Positions 26,486 through 35,025 of a stretch of 64,000 nt of DNA are shown here, one piece after another. Each line of letters starts with the position of its first letter. Position 1 is the stretch's first letter. The position numbers were made by a program, and so were the translations under genes. This DNA comes from an uncultured Clostridia bacterium. Its GTDB lineage: Bacteria; Bacillota; Clostridia; UBA1381. The notes below the pieces were generated by a model. The model made no database searches. It was not told the DNA's origin and saw nothing but the letters and a program-made list of their open reading frames with translations. The DNA is taken from the NCBI GenBank assembly GCA_934489015.1, contig CAKSSN010000012.1:17535-81534 (forward strand). The letters run 5' to 3'.

Positions 26486-27181
26486 GTGAATATACTTGTA
26501 GTAGATGATGACCGCGAAATAGTTGACAGTATTTCAATTTTTCTTTCGGGGGAGGGCTATAATGTTTTAAAAGCATATAACGGAACGGACGCGCTTGAAA
26601 TTCTTTTTGAAAGCGATGTTCAGCTTATGCTGCTCGATATTATGATGCCTGTTATGGACGGAATAAAAACGCTCATGAAGCTGCGCGAAACAAAAAATAT
26701 TCCGGTTATATTAATTTCCGCAAAGTCTGAGGACGCGGATAAAATTTTGGGGCTTACGGCAGGTGCGGACGATTACATAACAAAGCCGTTTAATCCGTCG
26801 GAGCTTGTGGCGCGTGTAAAGTCGCAGCTGCGGCGCTATACGCAGCTCGGAGCTATGGAAAAGAAAGAGGGGCGGATAGTAATCGGAGGCCTTGTGTGCG
26901 ATACGGAGGCAAAAACCGTTTCGCTTGACGGTGAAGAGGTGCGCCTGACTCCCATTGAGTATAAAATTCTTGCGCTGCTTTGCGAAAACAGGGGCAGAGT
27001 TTTGTCGGCGGAGGATATTTACAGCCGCGTATGGAACGAGTCGTATGTTGTCGGAGATAACACAATTGCCGTTCACATAAGGCATATAAGAGAAAAGATT
27101 GAAATAAATCCGGCAGAGCCGGAATATTTAAAGGTTGTGTGGGGGATAGGCTATAAAATTGCGGGAGAGGAGAAGAAGTGA
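26486..27181 (+). CDS. OmpR-family response regulator
   Basis: A 231-residue protein with a receiver domain (acidic pocket VVDDDRE, phospho-acceptor Asp in LLDIMMPVMDG, Lys in TKPFNPSEL) and a C-terminal winged helix (RLTPIEYKILALLCENRGRVLS, IAVHIRHIREKIE). The start is GTG at 26486, six bases after GGAGG. Its stop overlaps the kinase ATG (TGATG). The architecture resembles VanR/PhoB; the signal is unknown. Confidence 0.95.
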   Translation: MNILVVDDDREIVDSISIFLSGEGYNVLKAYNGTDALEILFESDVQLMLLDIMMPVMDGIKTLMKLRETKNIPVILISAKSEDADKILGLTAGADDYITKPFNPSELVARVKSQLRRYTQLGAMEKKEGRIVIGGLVCDTEAKTVSLDGEEVRLTPIEYKILALLCENRGRVLSAEDIYSRVWNESYVVGDNTIAVHIRHIREKIEINPAEPEYLKVVWGIGYKIAGEEKK

Positions 27182-29046
27182 TGAAAAAATTTTTATATTC
27201 TGATATACTAAAGCTTACTGCGGTTATTATAATTTCCGCATTGGTCGGAGCCGCTGCGTTTTCGGCAATGAGCTGCGGACTGAAATATAACATGGAATAT
27301 ATTTATAACAGCGAATACGACTTTAAAAGCACTATGCGCACCGTTATCGGTGAGCTTCCTTACGATGAAACGGAGTTCGACGAGATGCAGTATAAGATTT
27401 TGATGCGCGATCTTGCTGGCTTCGGCGATATGATAAATTACTATATTGATATTCCCGAAAAAAATATTGCTCTTTCAAATTGTGATGATTTATCGGTTTA
27501 TGAAAAAAACAAATATCACTATATAACCGATACCGCTTTAAATCCGCAGGTTTATGACAATACGGTCGGCGTGGAGCGTGTGCCTGAGGAGCTTACGAGC
27601 AATGCAAAAATATATCTTGCCGTGAAAAATGAATATGTTGCAAAGTACAATCAGCAGAAAGAGGAAGCTCTTGCAGCGCTTAAAAAGCTTGTGTACACAG
27701 TTTCCGAAATGTTTCTTGCCGCATTTATTCTTTTTATATATTTGCTTGCTGTTTGCGGCAGAAAGGAAAAGGGCGGAAAGGTCAATATTATTTGGATAGA
27801 TAAGATATATGCCGAAATTGATATTCTGCTGATATTTGCCCTTTTATGCGTCGGATTTGTACCGGTAGGCTTTTATCTTTCGGACGCAGAAAGTTTAAAA
27901 GGATTTTTACAGTTGATTGCCGCCTTTGAAGCCATGATAAGCGCAGCGGTGCTTACTCTGCTTCTTTCTCTTGTGCGGCAGATTAAAAACAGAAGCGTAA
28001 GGAGTATTATTTTTTCGGTCTGCAAAAAACTCATATCGCTTGCAAAGACTTTTATGCGCCAAACGGTGCAGCTGCTTTCCGATAAATCGGGGGCTTTGGC
28101 TGCGGCAGTGCTGCTTATATATACAGCTGCCATAGGACTGTGCGGTATGAAATTTATTTTCGGCGGAGTCATAATTTTTGCGTTTGCCCTGTTTATAATC
28201 GGTACACGTTCAAAAGAGCTTGAAAAAATAAAACAGGTTACAAAGGATATAAAAGACGGAATACTTACAAGCAAGGTCCCTCCGCTCAAAAGCGAGGACT
28301 ATAGGGCATTTGCTGAAAATATCAACGCAATAGGCGACGGGCTTTCAAAAGCGCTTGATGAGCAGATGAAGTCGGAGCGGATGAAAACGGAGCTTATAAC
28401 GAATGTGTCGCATGATTTAAAAACGCCGCTCACTTCAATTATAAGCTATTCAAAGCTTCTTGAGGATATGGAGCTTATGCCGGAGGAAGCGCGCGACTAT
28501 GTTAAAATTATTTCAAAAAAGAGCGACAGGCTTAAGGCTTTAACGTCGGATTTGTTTGATATATCAAAGGCGCAAAGCGGCAGTGACGAGATAAGCCCCG
28601 AAAAGCTGAGCGCGTCTGAGCTGATAGCTCAAAGCATGGGAGAGCTTGACGGAGAAATAAAAAAATCGGAGCTTGAATTTTTGGTTAAGGCTGATGAAAA
28701 TCTGTTTTTTACGGCAGACGGCAAAAAAATGTCGCGAGTTATGAGCAACCTTATATTAAATGCGGTAAAGTATTCTTTAAAGGGTACAAGGGTGTATATA
28801 AACGCGTCTGAAAAGGATAATAAAATATTGCTTGAAATAAAAAATATTTCGGCTTATCCGCTTGATTTTGATACCGATGAGATAACGGAGCGCTTTGTAA
28901 GGGGCGATAAATCAAGAAGCGAGGAAGGAAACGGACTCGGACTTGCAATTGCAAAAACATATACGGAGCTTTGCGGCGGCAGCTTTAGGATAACAACGGA
29001 CGGCGATTTGTTTAAGGCTTCTCTTTCGTTTGAACGTTTTGCCTGA
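27181..29046 (+). CDS. Membrane sensor histidine kinase
   Basis: A protein of about 621 residues. The N-terminal half has one membrane segment, an extracellular loop of about 130 residues and then around five more segments; after a HAMP-like linker comes HisKA with His in LITNVSHDLKTPLTSII, the N-box NLILNAVKYS and the G-box GNGLGLAIAKTY. It phosphorylates the regulator encoded just upstream, with which it overlaps by one base. The multi-membrane sensor fits detection of envelope or membrane-borne signals (inference). Confidence 0.92.
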   Translation: MKKFLYSDILKLTAVIIISALVGAAAFSAMSCGLKYNMEYIYNSEYDFKSTMRTVIGELPYDETEFDEMQYKILMRDLAGFGDMINYYIDIPEKNIALSNCDDLSVYEKNKYHYITDTALNPQVYDNTVGVERVPEELTSNAKIYLAVKNEYVAKYNQQKEEALAALKKLVYTVSEMFLAAFILFIYLLAVCGRKEKGGKVNIIWIDKIYAEIDILLIFALLCVGFVPVGFYLSDAESLKGFLQLIAAFEAMISAAVLTLLLSLVRQIKNRSVRSIIFSVCKKLISLAKTFMRQTVQLLSDKSGALAAAVLLIYTAAIGLCGMKFIFGGVIIFAFALFIIGTRSKELEKIKQVTKDIKDGILTSKVPPLKSEDYRAFAENINAIGDGLSKALDEQMKSERMKTELITNVSHDLKTPLTSIISYSKLLEDMELMPEEARDYVKIISKKSDRLKALTSDLFDISKAQSGSDEISPEKLSASELIAQSMGELDGEIKKSELEFLVKADENLFFTADGKKMSRVMSNLILNAVKYSLKGTRVYINASEKDNKILLEIKNISAYPLDFDTDEITERFVRGDKSRSEEGNGLGLAIAKTYTELCGGSFRITTDGDLFKASLSFERFA

Positions 29047-29082
29047 CAGATAAAAATAATGTGTTTAATAAGTCCTGAAATT

Positions 29083-29112
29083 AAAAAAGGATCTTGCGCG
29101 GAGGTCCTTTTT
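29083..29112 (+). terminator. Terminator after the histidine kinase
   Basis: AAAAAGGA pairs with TCCTTTTT around a GC-containing loop, with the T-rich arm at the 3' end, 37 bp after the stop. Confidence 0.7.
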
Positions 29113-29231
29113 ATTTCCCGTAAAATTTATTGAATTTTGCGTAAACAAAAAAATTCAGAGCAGATACCTTCCTTGAGGCGTCAGCAATGGCAAAATAAGC
29201 AGTAAAACGCGCCGGATACAAGTATAGGAAT

Positions 29232-29306
29232 AAGCGTGTAGGAGCAACGTGGAAATAATGTATAAGTTACATACATTTCACCACTTTTTGCTGCACCTAC
29301 ACGCTT
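29232..29306. repeat. 75-nt long inverted repeat between convergent genes
   Basis: AAGCGTGTAGG (29232-29242) and CCTACACGCTT (29296-29306) pair perfectly. The inner segments GTGGAAATAATGTAT and ATACATTTCACCAC continue the stem with few mismatches. It is much longer than an ordinary terminator and has no T-run directly after it. The rest of 29113-29339 shows nothing else. It could be a small non-autonomous element or a strong double-stranded 3' end for the gene on the minus strand. Confidence 0.5.
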
Positions 29307-29339
29307 TTAAAAGTCCCTGTTTATGCCTGTTTGCGGCTA

Positions 29340-30344
29340 TTAGTTATTTTTCATAGCTTCTTCAACCGCAACTGCGCAGGCAACTGTCATACCAACCATC
29401 GGGTTATTACCTGCACCGATAAGTCCCATCATTTCAACGTGAGCCGGAACTGATGAAGAGCCCGCGAACTGAGCGTCGGAGTGCATTCTTCCCATTGTAT
29501 CCGTCATGCCGTAGGAAGCAGGACCTGCTGCCATGTTATCGGGGTGAAGTGTACGGCCTGTGCCGCCGCCGGAAGCAACCGAGAAATATTTCTTACCCTG
29601 CTCGATACATTCTTTCTTATATGTACCTGCAACCGGGTGCTGAAATCTTGTCGGGTTTGTTGAGTTACCTGTGATTGATACGTCAACGCCCTCGTGATGC
29701 ATTATTGCAACACCTTCGCGAACATCGTCTGCACCGTAGCAGCGAACCTTGCTTCTTTCACCATCGGAATACTTAATTTCTTCAACGATTGTGAGCTTGC
29801 CTGTATAGTAATCAAACTTTGTTCTTACATATGTGAAGCCGTTAATTCTCGAAATGATCTGAGCCGCGTCCTTTCCAAGACCGTTAAGGATAACTCTGAG
29901 GTCTTCCTTTCTTGCCTTGTTAGCGCTCTTTGCAAGACCTATAGCGCCCTCAGCGGCTGCAAATGATTCGTGACCTGCGAGGAATGCGAAGCATTTTGTT
30001 TCTTCTCTGAGAAGTCTTGCACCGAGATTACCGTGACCTATGCCGACCTTTCTGTCGTCTGCAACCGAGCCCGGAATACAGAAGGACTGAAGTCCGAGAC
30101 CGATTTTCTCTGCAGCGTCCGCAGCCGATGTGCAACCGTCCTTAATTGCGATTGCAACGCCTACAATGTATGCCCAGCAAGCGTTTTCAAAGCATATCGG
30201 CTGAATACCTTTTACAATGTTATATACGTCGATACCTTTATCATCACAGATTTTTTTGGCTTCTTCAATTGAGCCTATGCCATGCTTTTTAAGCTCGGCA
30301 TTAATCTGATCAATTCTTCTTTCATAACTTTCAAATAAAGCCAT
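29340..30344 (-). CDS. GGGtGRT family protein of unknown function
   Basis: A 334-residue protein with the family-naming motif in VASGGGTGRTLHPDNMAAGPASYG. Other conserved stretches are KGIQPICFENACWAY, GHGNLGARLLREETKCFAFLAGHESFAAAEG and the C-terminal MMGLIGAGNNPMVGMTVACAVAVEEA. Gly/Ala-rich loops suggest a nucleotide or cofactor site, and conserved Cys/His residues could hold a metal, but no activity is established. It is 21 bp downstream of the NifU-like gene, a pairing usual in Clostridia. Confidence 0.85.
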   Translation of the reverse strand: MALFESYERRIDQINAELKKHGIGSIEEAKKICDDKGIDVYNIVKGIQPICFENACWAYIVGVAIAIKDGCTSAADAAEKIGLGLQSFCIPGSVADDRKVGIGHGNLGARLLREETKCFAFLAGHESFAAAEGAIGLAKSANKARKEDLRVILNGLGKDAAQIISRINGFTYVRTKFDYYTGKLTIVEEIKYSDGERSKVRCYGADDVREGVAIMHHEGVDVSITGNSTNPTRFQHPVAGTYKKECIEQGKKYFSVASGGGTGRTLHPDNMAAGPASYGMTDTMGRMHSDAQFAGSSSVPAHVEMMGLIGAGNNPMVGMTVACAVAVEEAMKNN

Positions 30345-30365
30345 TATATTGTCCTCCTTTTCTGA

Positions 30366-31058
30366 TTATTCATTTCTCGGATCGATGAGCTTTGCGGCTT
30401 CATCAACTCTGCCGTACTGACCGCTTGCTTTTGCAAGAGCGTCATTTGCGTCCATGCCGCCTCTGATCATTTCCATCATCTTTCCGAGATGGACAAACTT
30501 ATAGCCGATAATCTGATCCTTATCGTCAACAGCAACCTTTGTTATGTAGCCCTCTGCAAGCTCAAGGTATCTCGGACCCTTTTTAAGAGTTGCATATGTA
30601 GTACCTGTTTGGCTTCTGAGTCCCTTTCCGAGATCTTCAAGACCTGCGCCGATGGGGAGTCCGTCTTCAGAAAAGGCTGTCTGAGTTCTTCCGTAAACTA
30701 TCTGGAGGAAAAGCTCTCTCATAGCTGTGTTGATAGCGTCACAAACGAGGTCTGTGTTAAGAGCCTCGAGAAGAGTTTTGCCGATGAGTATTTCGGAAGC
30801 CATAGCTGCCGAGTGAGTCATACCGGAACATCCGATTGTTTCAACGAGAGCCTCCTGGATAATGCCCTCTTTAACGTTAAGAGTAAGCTTACAAGCACCC
30901 TGCTGCGGTGCGCACCAGCCTACACCGTGTGTAAGACCGGAAATGTCTTTAATTTCCATAGCCTGTGTCCATTTTCCTTCCTGAGGAATAGGCGCCGGAC
31001 CATGATATGCGCCCTTAGCAAGAGGACACATTTGTTCAACTTCGCTTGAATATTTCAT
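30366..31058 (-). CDS. Iron-sulfur scaffold (NifU N-terminal/IscU)-like protein
   Basis: A 230-residue protein with an IscU-like core: GWCAPQQGACKLTLNVKEGIIQEALVETIGCSGMTHSAAMASEILIGKTLLEAL, where the second cysteine stretch resembles the cluster ligand region of NifU/IscU. It is longer than IscU and lacks the full three-Cys pattern in standard spacing. It is co-transcribed with the GGGtGRT gene and has no cysteine desulfurase neighbour. A role in cluster or metal handling with its partner is inferred. Confidence 0.75.
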   Translation of the reverse strand: MKYSSEVEQMCPLAKGAYHGPAPIPQEGKWTQAMEIKDISGLTHGVGWCAPQQGACKLTLNVKEGIIQEALVETIGCSGMTHSAAMASEILIGKTLLEALNTDLVCDAINTAMRELFLQIVYGRTQTAFSEDGLPIGAGLEDLGKGLRSQTGTTYATLKKGPRYLELAEGYITKVAVDDKDQIIGYKFVHLGKMMEMIRGGMDANDALAKASGQYGRVDEAAKLIDPRNE

Positions 31059-31124
31059 TTAGTGTTGCTCCTTTCACTTCAATAGGTGGGAAAATCGCGG
31101 GGGAAATACCCGCAATCGTCCGTT

Positions 31125-31174
31125 TGGTCATACGACCACTTATATTATTATAACATAGTTTAAAATTTTTTCAA
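31125..31174 (-). promoter_or_regulatory. Promoter and palindromic operator of the NifU-like/GGGtGRT operon
   Basis: On the minus strand TTGAAA (31174-31169), 16 bases, TATAAT (31152-31147). Just past the expected start lies the palindrome TGGTC-4-GACCA (31138-31125), where a bound repressor would block transcription. The half-site resembles FadR/GntR-type operators, but no such regulator is encoded nearby. Further down the leader GCGGG/CCCGC can form a small hairpin. Confidence 0.6.
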
Positions 31175-31308
31175 TAAACTTTCGGCAAAATAGTCAAATA
31201 AAACAAAAAAAATTTCATTTGCCGCGTTCTGTCTTTGCATTTATACACCTAAAAACACGCAAACGCTTTGGCATATTTCACAAATATAATAAAAGAAGTA
31301 AAAATCTA

Positions 31309-31337
31309 TTGAAAATTTTTATAAATCGTGTTATAAT
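31309..31337 (+). promoter_or_regulatory. Promoter of the SNF2 helicase gene
   Basis: TTGAAA (31309-31314), exactly 17 bases, TATAAT (31332-31337), about 50 bp before the ATG. Confidence 0.7.
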
Positions 31338-31387
31338 AATAGGATAATTTACCTATTGTTTTTTTTGCGAAATGGAGAAGAGAAACT

Positions 31388-34300
31388 ATGCAGATTTCCG
31401 AACAGAGTATAAAGAAAATTTGTTCATCGGTTATATATAAGCGCGGAATTGAATATTACAATCTCGGCCGCGTTCACATGAAAAAGAGAAATGCGGGCGG
31501 CTTTACAGCTGTTGTTGACGGCGAAAAGCTGTATTCGGTGAGCGTTAAGCTTAAGCCGAGCGGAGATATTGCCGACTGCATATGCACCTGCCCGTACTAT
31601 GAAACTATGGGCAGCGCCTGCAAGCATATTGTTGCCGCCTGCGAGGAGCGCCGCCGCGAATTGATGGGCGAACAAAACGGATTTGACCCGAGTAATTTAA
31701 TATCCGAAAGATTTATTTCAGACTTTTGCCGCATAGATAACGAAAGAGCGCTTTTGCCGATAAGATTTGAGCTTTGCGTAAGGCATATTGGTATTGAAAG
31801 GGCGAATTATGCAGTGAGGCTTTTTGTCGGAGGGCGCATGCTTGAAGCGCCGGAAGAGCTTCTCGAATGCTTTGCATACGGGCATCCTTTTATGATAAGC
31901 AGAAAAATAAATTATCATCCGAGCGAATACACTTTCGGAGAGCATGAAGAAAGAATACTTTCTCTGCTTGCGGAAAGCTATGAAAGCCGCGAGGCGGGCT
32001 TTGAAGATTATATAAAATGCATCGGTGAGGTGCCTATAGGCAAGGAAGCGGTAAAAAGGCTTGTGTATATGCTATCCTCGGTTGACTACAAGGTTATTTT
32101 AAACGGCATGGATCTCGGCCGCGTTTTCATAGTTGAGGAAGACCCTGAAATTTTGATTGATATTTCCGCCGTTTTCGGAGAAATAACAATGTTCGTTGCA
32201 AATCGCGGTATTTGTATAACGCCCGACGCGAGTGTGTTTTACTATGAGGGCAGCATTTTTATTACGAGCGAAAGGTGGAGCAAAAGCTTTCTGCCGATTT
32301 ACAGGGCGCTTTCTGTTGATTCGAGAACGCAGCTTACCTTTAAAGGACAAAACGCGCTTGCATTTGCAACATATGTTCTGCCTAAGTTAAAGGGCGAGCC
32401 GGGCGTTGTTATGGACGGACTTGACGAATATGTCATTTCCGAAAAGCCGCAGTTTACGATTTACATTGATTCGGTTGAAAAAAATATACGCTGCAAAATA
32501 AAGGCGTCCTACGGCAGAGCTTCATTTTTTCTGCCGGACGATGACCGTTCGGCAGAATGTATAGTAGTTCGCGACGCGGATGAGGAAGACAAGCTGATGA
32601 GCTATTTTTCGGGCTTTGCGTATACGGGAGGATATTATGCGGCAGATGACGATGATGTTATATATGATTTTATAACGGTGCGGCTTCCGGAGCTTAAAAG
32701 CCGATATAACGTTATAGAATCGGAGCTTTTCGGAGATATAAAAATCCGCGAAAATGTTGATATAACGGCAAGCGTAAGCTATATGGGCAGCGTTCATCTG
32801 CTTGAAGCCGCGCCGCACACAACGCTTTCGGCAGACGAAATTGCCGGAATACTTTCGGCGGTAAGGCTTAAAAACAGATTTTACAGAACATCCGGCGGAG
32901 ATTTTTACGACATATCGTCAATCGAAGATAAAATGCTTTTTTTCGAGGGCATATTCGGCGATAAATTCGAAAAGAAGCAAATTCCCGAATATAATATGCT
33001 TTATCTTTACGCATCGGCGGGAGAAAATGTAACGTGCTCGGAGGAGCTTGCGGATTATGTTGAAAAAACAAGGCAGATTAAAGCGGAAGTCCCGCCGGAG
33101 CTTAAGGCGGATTTGAGGGGTTATCAGTCAGACGGCATGACCTGGATGAAGCAGCTTACAAGGCTCGGCTTCGGCGGCATACTTGCAGATGATATGGGTC
33201 TTGGAAAAACCGTTCAGGCGCTTGCGTTTATAAAGGGAGAGAGGAGCGATAAGCCGTCGCTTATAGTAACTCCGTCGTCGCTTACGTATAACTGGATGCA
33301 TGAAATTTCAAGATTTTTGCCGGAGTCTAAGGCAATTGTAATTGACGGCTCGGCGCAGGAGAGGGAAAAGAAGCTTGAGAAAATTTCGGAGTGTGAGTTT
33401 GTAATTGTTTCATATGCGCTGCTGCGGCGCGATATTAGAATATATTCGGATATTGAGTTTGCATTCTGTATTCTTGACGAGGCGCAGGCTATAAAAAATC
33501 CGCAGACAATGAGCGCGCAGGCGGTTAAGAAGATACGCGCAAAAGGAAAATTTGCGCTTACCGGTACGCCGATTGAAAATTCTCTCAAAGAGCTTTGGTC
33601 AATATTTGACTTTTTAATGCCGGGCTATCTTAAAAGCTATGAAAACTTCAAGAAAAGCTATGAAACGCCGCTTTTAAAGGATGGCAATGAAAGGGTTCTC
33701 GGTGAGCTTAGGGAAAAAATACGTCCGTTTGTGCTTCGCAGAATGAAAAAGGACGTGCTTTCGGAGCTCCCGGATAAAATTGAGGACGTTGTATATGCAA
33801 AAATGACCGATGAGCAGGAGAAGCTGTATGTTTCATACAGAATGATTGCAAAAAACAAGGCGCTTGCGGCAATGTGCGAGGACGGGCGTGCAGGAATTGA
33901 GGTTTTGACTCTGCTTTTGCGGCTGAGACAGATAAGCTGTCACCCGTCACTGTTTGACTCGGCATATCACGCGGAAAGCGGGAAGCTTCGCCTTTTATAC
34001 GAAATGCTTGATACGGCTGTTTTGTCCGGGCACAGAGTGCTTGTTTTTTCGCAGTTTACATCTATGCTGAGCATAATCGCATCGGGCTTGAGAGAAAAAA
34101 AGATGAAATATTTTTATATCGACGGCTCAACCGCGCCGCAGAAACGGCTTGAATTTGCCGAAAGATTTAACGGCGGCGAAAACGATGTGTTTTTGATTTC
34201 TCTTAAAGCCGGCGGAACGGGTCTTAATCTGACGGGCGCCGATACGGTTATACATTATGACCCGTGGTGGAACCCTGCGGTTACCGACCAGGCTTCCGAC

Positions 34301-34486
34301 CGAGCATACAGGATAGGGCAGAGTAAAAATGTGCACGTTATACGCCTTGCCTCGGAAAACACAATTGAAGCGAAAATAATAGAGCTTCAGGAAAAGAAGC
34401 GTTCACTTGCGGAGGATGTTGTTAATGTAAATAATTCGACATTATCGGGGCTTTCAAATGAAGAGATTATCTCGCTATTTGACTAA
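31388..34486 (+). CDS. SNF2-family DNA-dependent ATPase with SWIM zinc finger
   Basis: A 1032-residue protein. N-terminal SWIM finger CICTCPYYETMGSACKHI (about 60-80), then a long helicase-associated region to about residue 570, then the Swi2/Snf2 core: DDMGLGKTVQAL (Walker A), ILDEAQAIKNP (Walker B), LTGTPIENSLKELWSIFDFL (motif III), and C-terminal SLKAGGTGLNLTGADTVIHYDPWWNP with DRAYRIGQ. Bacterial members such as RapA-like and HepA-like proteins translocate on DNA and remodel bound proteins. It is monocistronic with its own promoter. The 190 bp after it hold only the next promoter and leader. Confidence 0.93.
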   Translation: MQISEQSIKKICSSVIYKRGIEYYNLGRVHMKKRNAGGFTAVVDGEKLYSVSVKLKPSGDIADCICTCPYYETMGSACKHIVAACEERRRELMGEQNGFDPSNLISERFISDFCRIDNERALLPIRFELCVRHIGIERANYAVRLFVGGRMLEAPEELLECFAYGHPFMISRKINYHPSEYTFGEHEERILSLLAESYESREAGFEDYIKCIGEVPIGKEAVKRLVYMLSSVDYKVILNGMDLGRVFIVEEDPEILIDISAVFGEITMFVANRGICITPDASVFYYEGSIFITSERWSKSFLPIYRALSVDSRTQLTFKGQNALAFATYVLPKLKGEPGVVMDGLDEYVISEKPQFTIYIDSVEKNIRCKIKASYGRASFFLPDDDRSAECIVVRDADEEDKLMSYFSGFAYTGGYYAADDDDVIYDFITVRLPELKSRYNVIESELFGDIKIRENVDITASVSYMGSVHLLEAAPHTTLSADEIAGILSAVRLKNRFYRTSGGDFYDISSIEDKMLFFEGIFGDKFEKKQIPEYNMLYLYASAGENVTCSEELADYVEKTRQIKAEVPPELKADLRGYQSDGMTWMKQLTRLGFGGILADDMGLGKTVQALAFIKGERSDKPSLIVTPSSLTYNWMHEISRFLPESKAIVIDGSAQEREKKLEKISECEFVIVSYALLRRDIRIYSDIEFAFCILDEAQAIKNPQTMSAQAVKKIRAKGKFALTGTPIENSLKELWSIFDFLMPGYLKSYENFKKSYETPLLKDGNERVLGELREKIRPFVLRRMKKDVLSELPDKIEDVVYAKMTDEQEKLYVSYRMIAKNKALAAMCEDGRAGIEVLTLLLRLRQISCHPSLFDSAYHAESGKLRLLYEMLDTAVLSGHRVLVFSQFTSMLSIIASGLREKKMKYFYIDGSTAPQKRLEFAERFNGGENDVFLISLKAGGTGLNLTGADTVIHYDPWWNPAVTDQASDRAYRIGQSKNVHVIRLASENTIEAKIIELQEKKRSLAEDVVNVNNSTLSGLSNEEIISLFD

Positions 34487-34545
34487 AAGCCGCATATGTT
34501 CGGGCGCTCTTTGGCTATAAAGATTACAAAGTTGCATAATTTTTC

Positions 34546-34574
34546 TTGACATGAGCGTTTATATGTGGTACACT
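34546..34574 (+). promoter_or_regulatory. Promoter of the MazG-like-gdpP gene cluster
   Basis: TTGACA (34546-34551), 17 bases, TACACT (34569-34574), leaving a leader of about 100 nt before the MazG-like ATG. Confidence 0.65.
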
Positions 34575-34676
34575 GTAATAGTATAGGTCTGTATGCTCTA
34601 ATATACCCTAAGGCAAAATTTATAATACACTAAAGCTGATTATAATTTATTATTTTGTATCAGGGGGAATTAAACT

Positions 34677-34997
34677 ATGGAACAATCACTTAATTTAACG
34701 ACAAATATCAGGGCTATTGATACGATAAAAAGCGAGGTCTTGTGCGAGGTTGCAAGGCTTTACAGTGAGCTTTCCGATTTTGAGGACTCAAATCTTTACG
34801 AAAACGTTTCAAGCTCTATTGCAACAATTATTGCAATGGATTACATTCTTGCAAGAAGAATGGGACTTGAATTTTCGGATATTGACAAAAAGATTATTGA
34901 TCTTACAGCCATAGCCGAAGAAAATCATCATGAGCTTGAGGAAGCTTTTTCGGATATGTCGGAGCTCGGAAGGTACGTTACTTCGCACCGTATGTAG
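34677..34997 (+). CDS. MazG-like family protein
   Basis: A 106-residue all-helical protein: TIKSEVLCEVARLYSELSDFE, then SIATIIAMDYILARRMGLEFSDIDKKI and EENHHELEEAFSDMSELGRYV. The helix pattern and small size match Clostridial MazG-like proteins, distant relatives of nucleotide pyrophosphohydrolases, commonly found before gdpP. The full EExxE..ExxD metal motif of active MazG is not evident, so catalytic activity is uncertain. SD AGGGGGAA. Confidence 0.65.
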   Translation: MEQSLNLTTNIRAIDTIKSEVLCEVARLYSELSDFEDSNLYENVSSSIATIIAMDYILARRMGLEFSDIDKKIIDLTAIAEENHHELEEAFSDMSELGRYVTSHRM

Positions 34998-35025
34998 CAT
35001 GATGTGCTTTTCTTCAGGAGGAGCT

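Noticed and set aside
34930..35025. An N-terminal extension of GdpP
   Set aside because: It overlaps the MazG-like gene and is not hydrophobic; the ATG at 35026 follows AGGAGG and begins the expected membrane segment.
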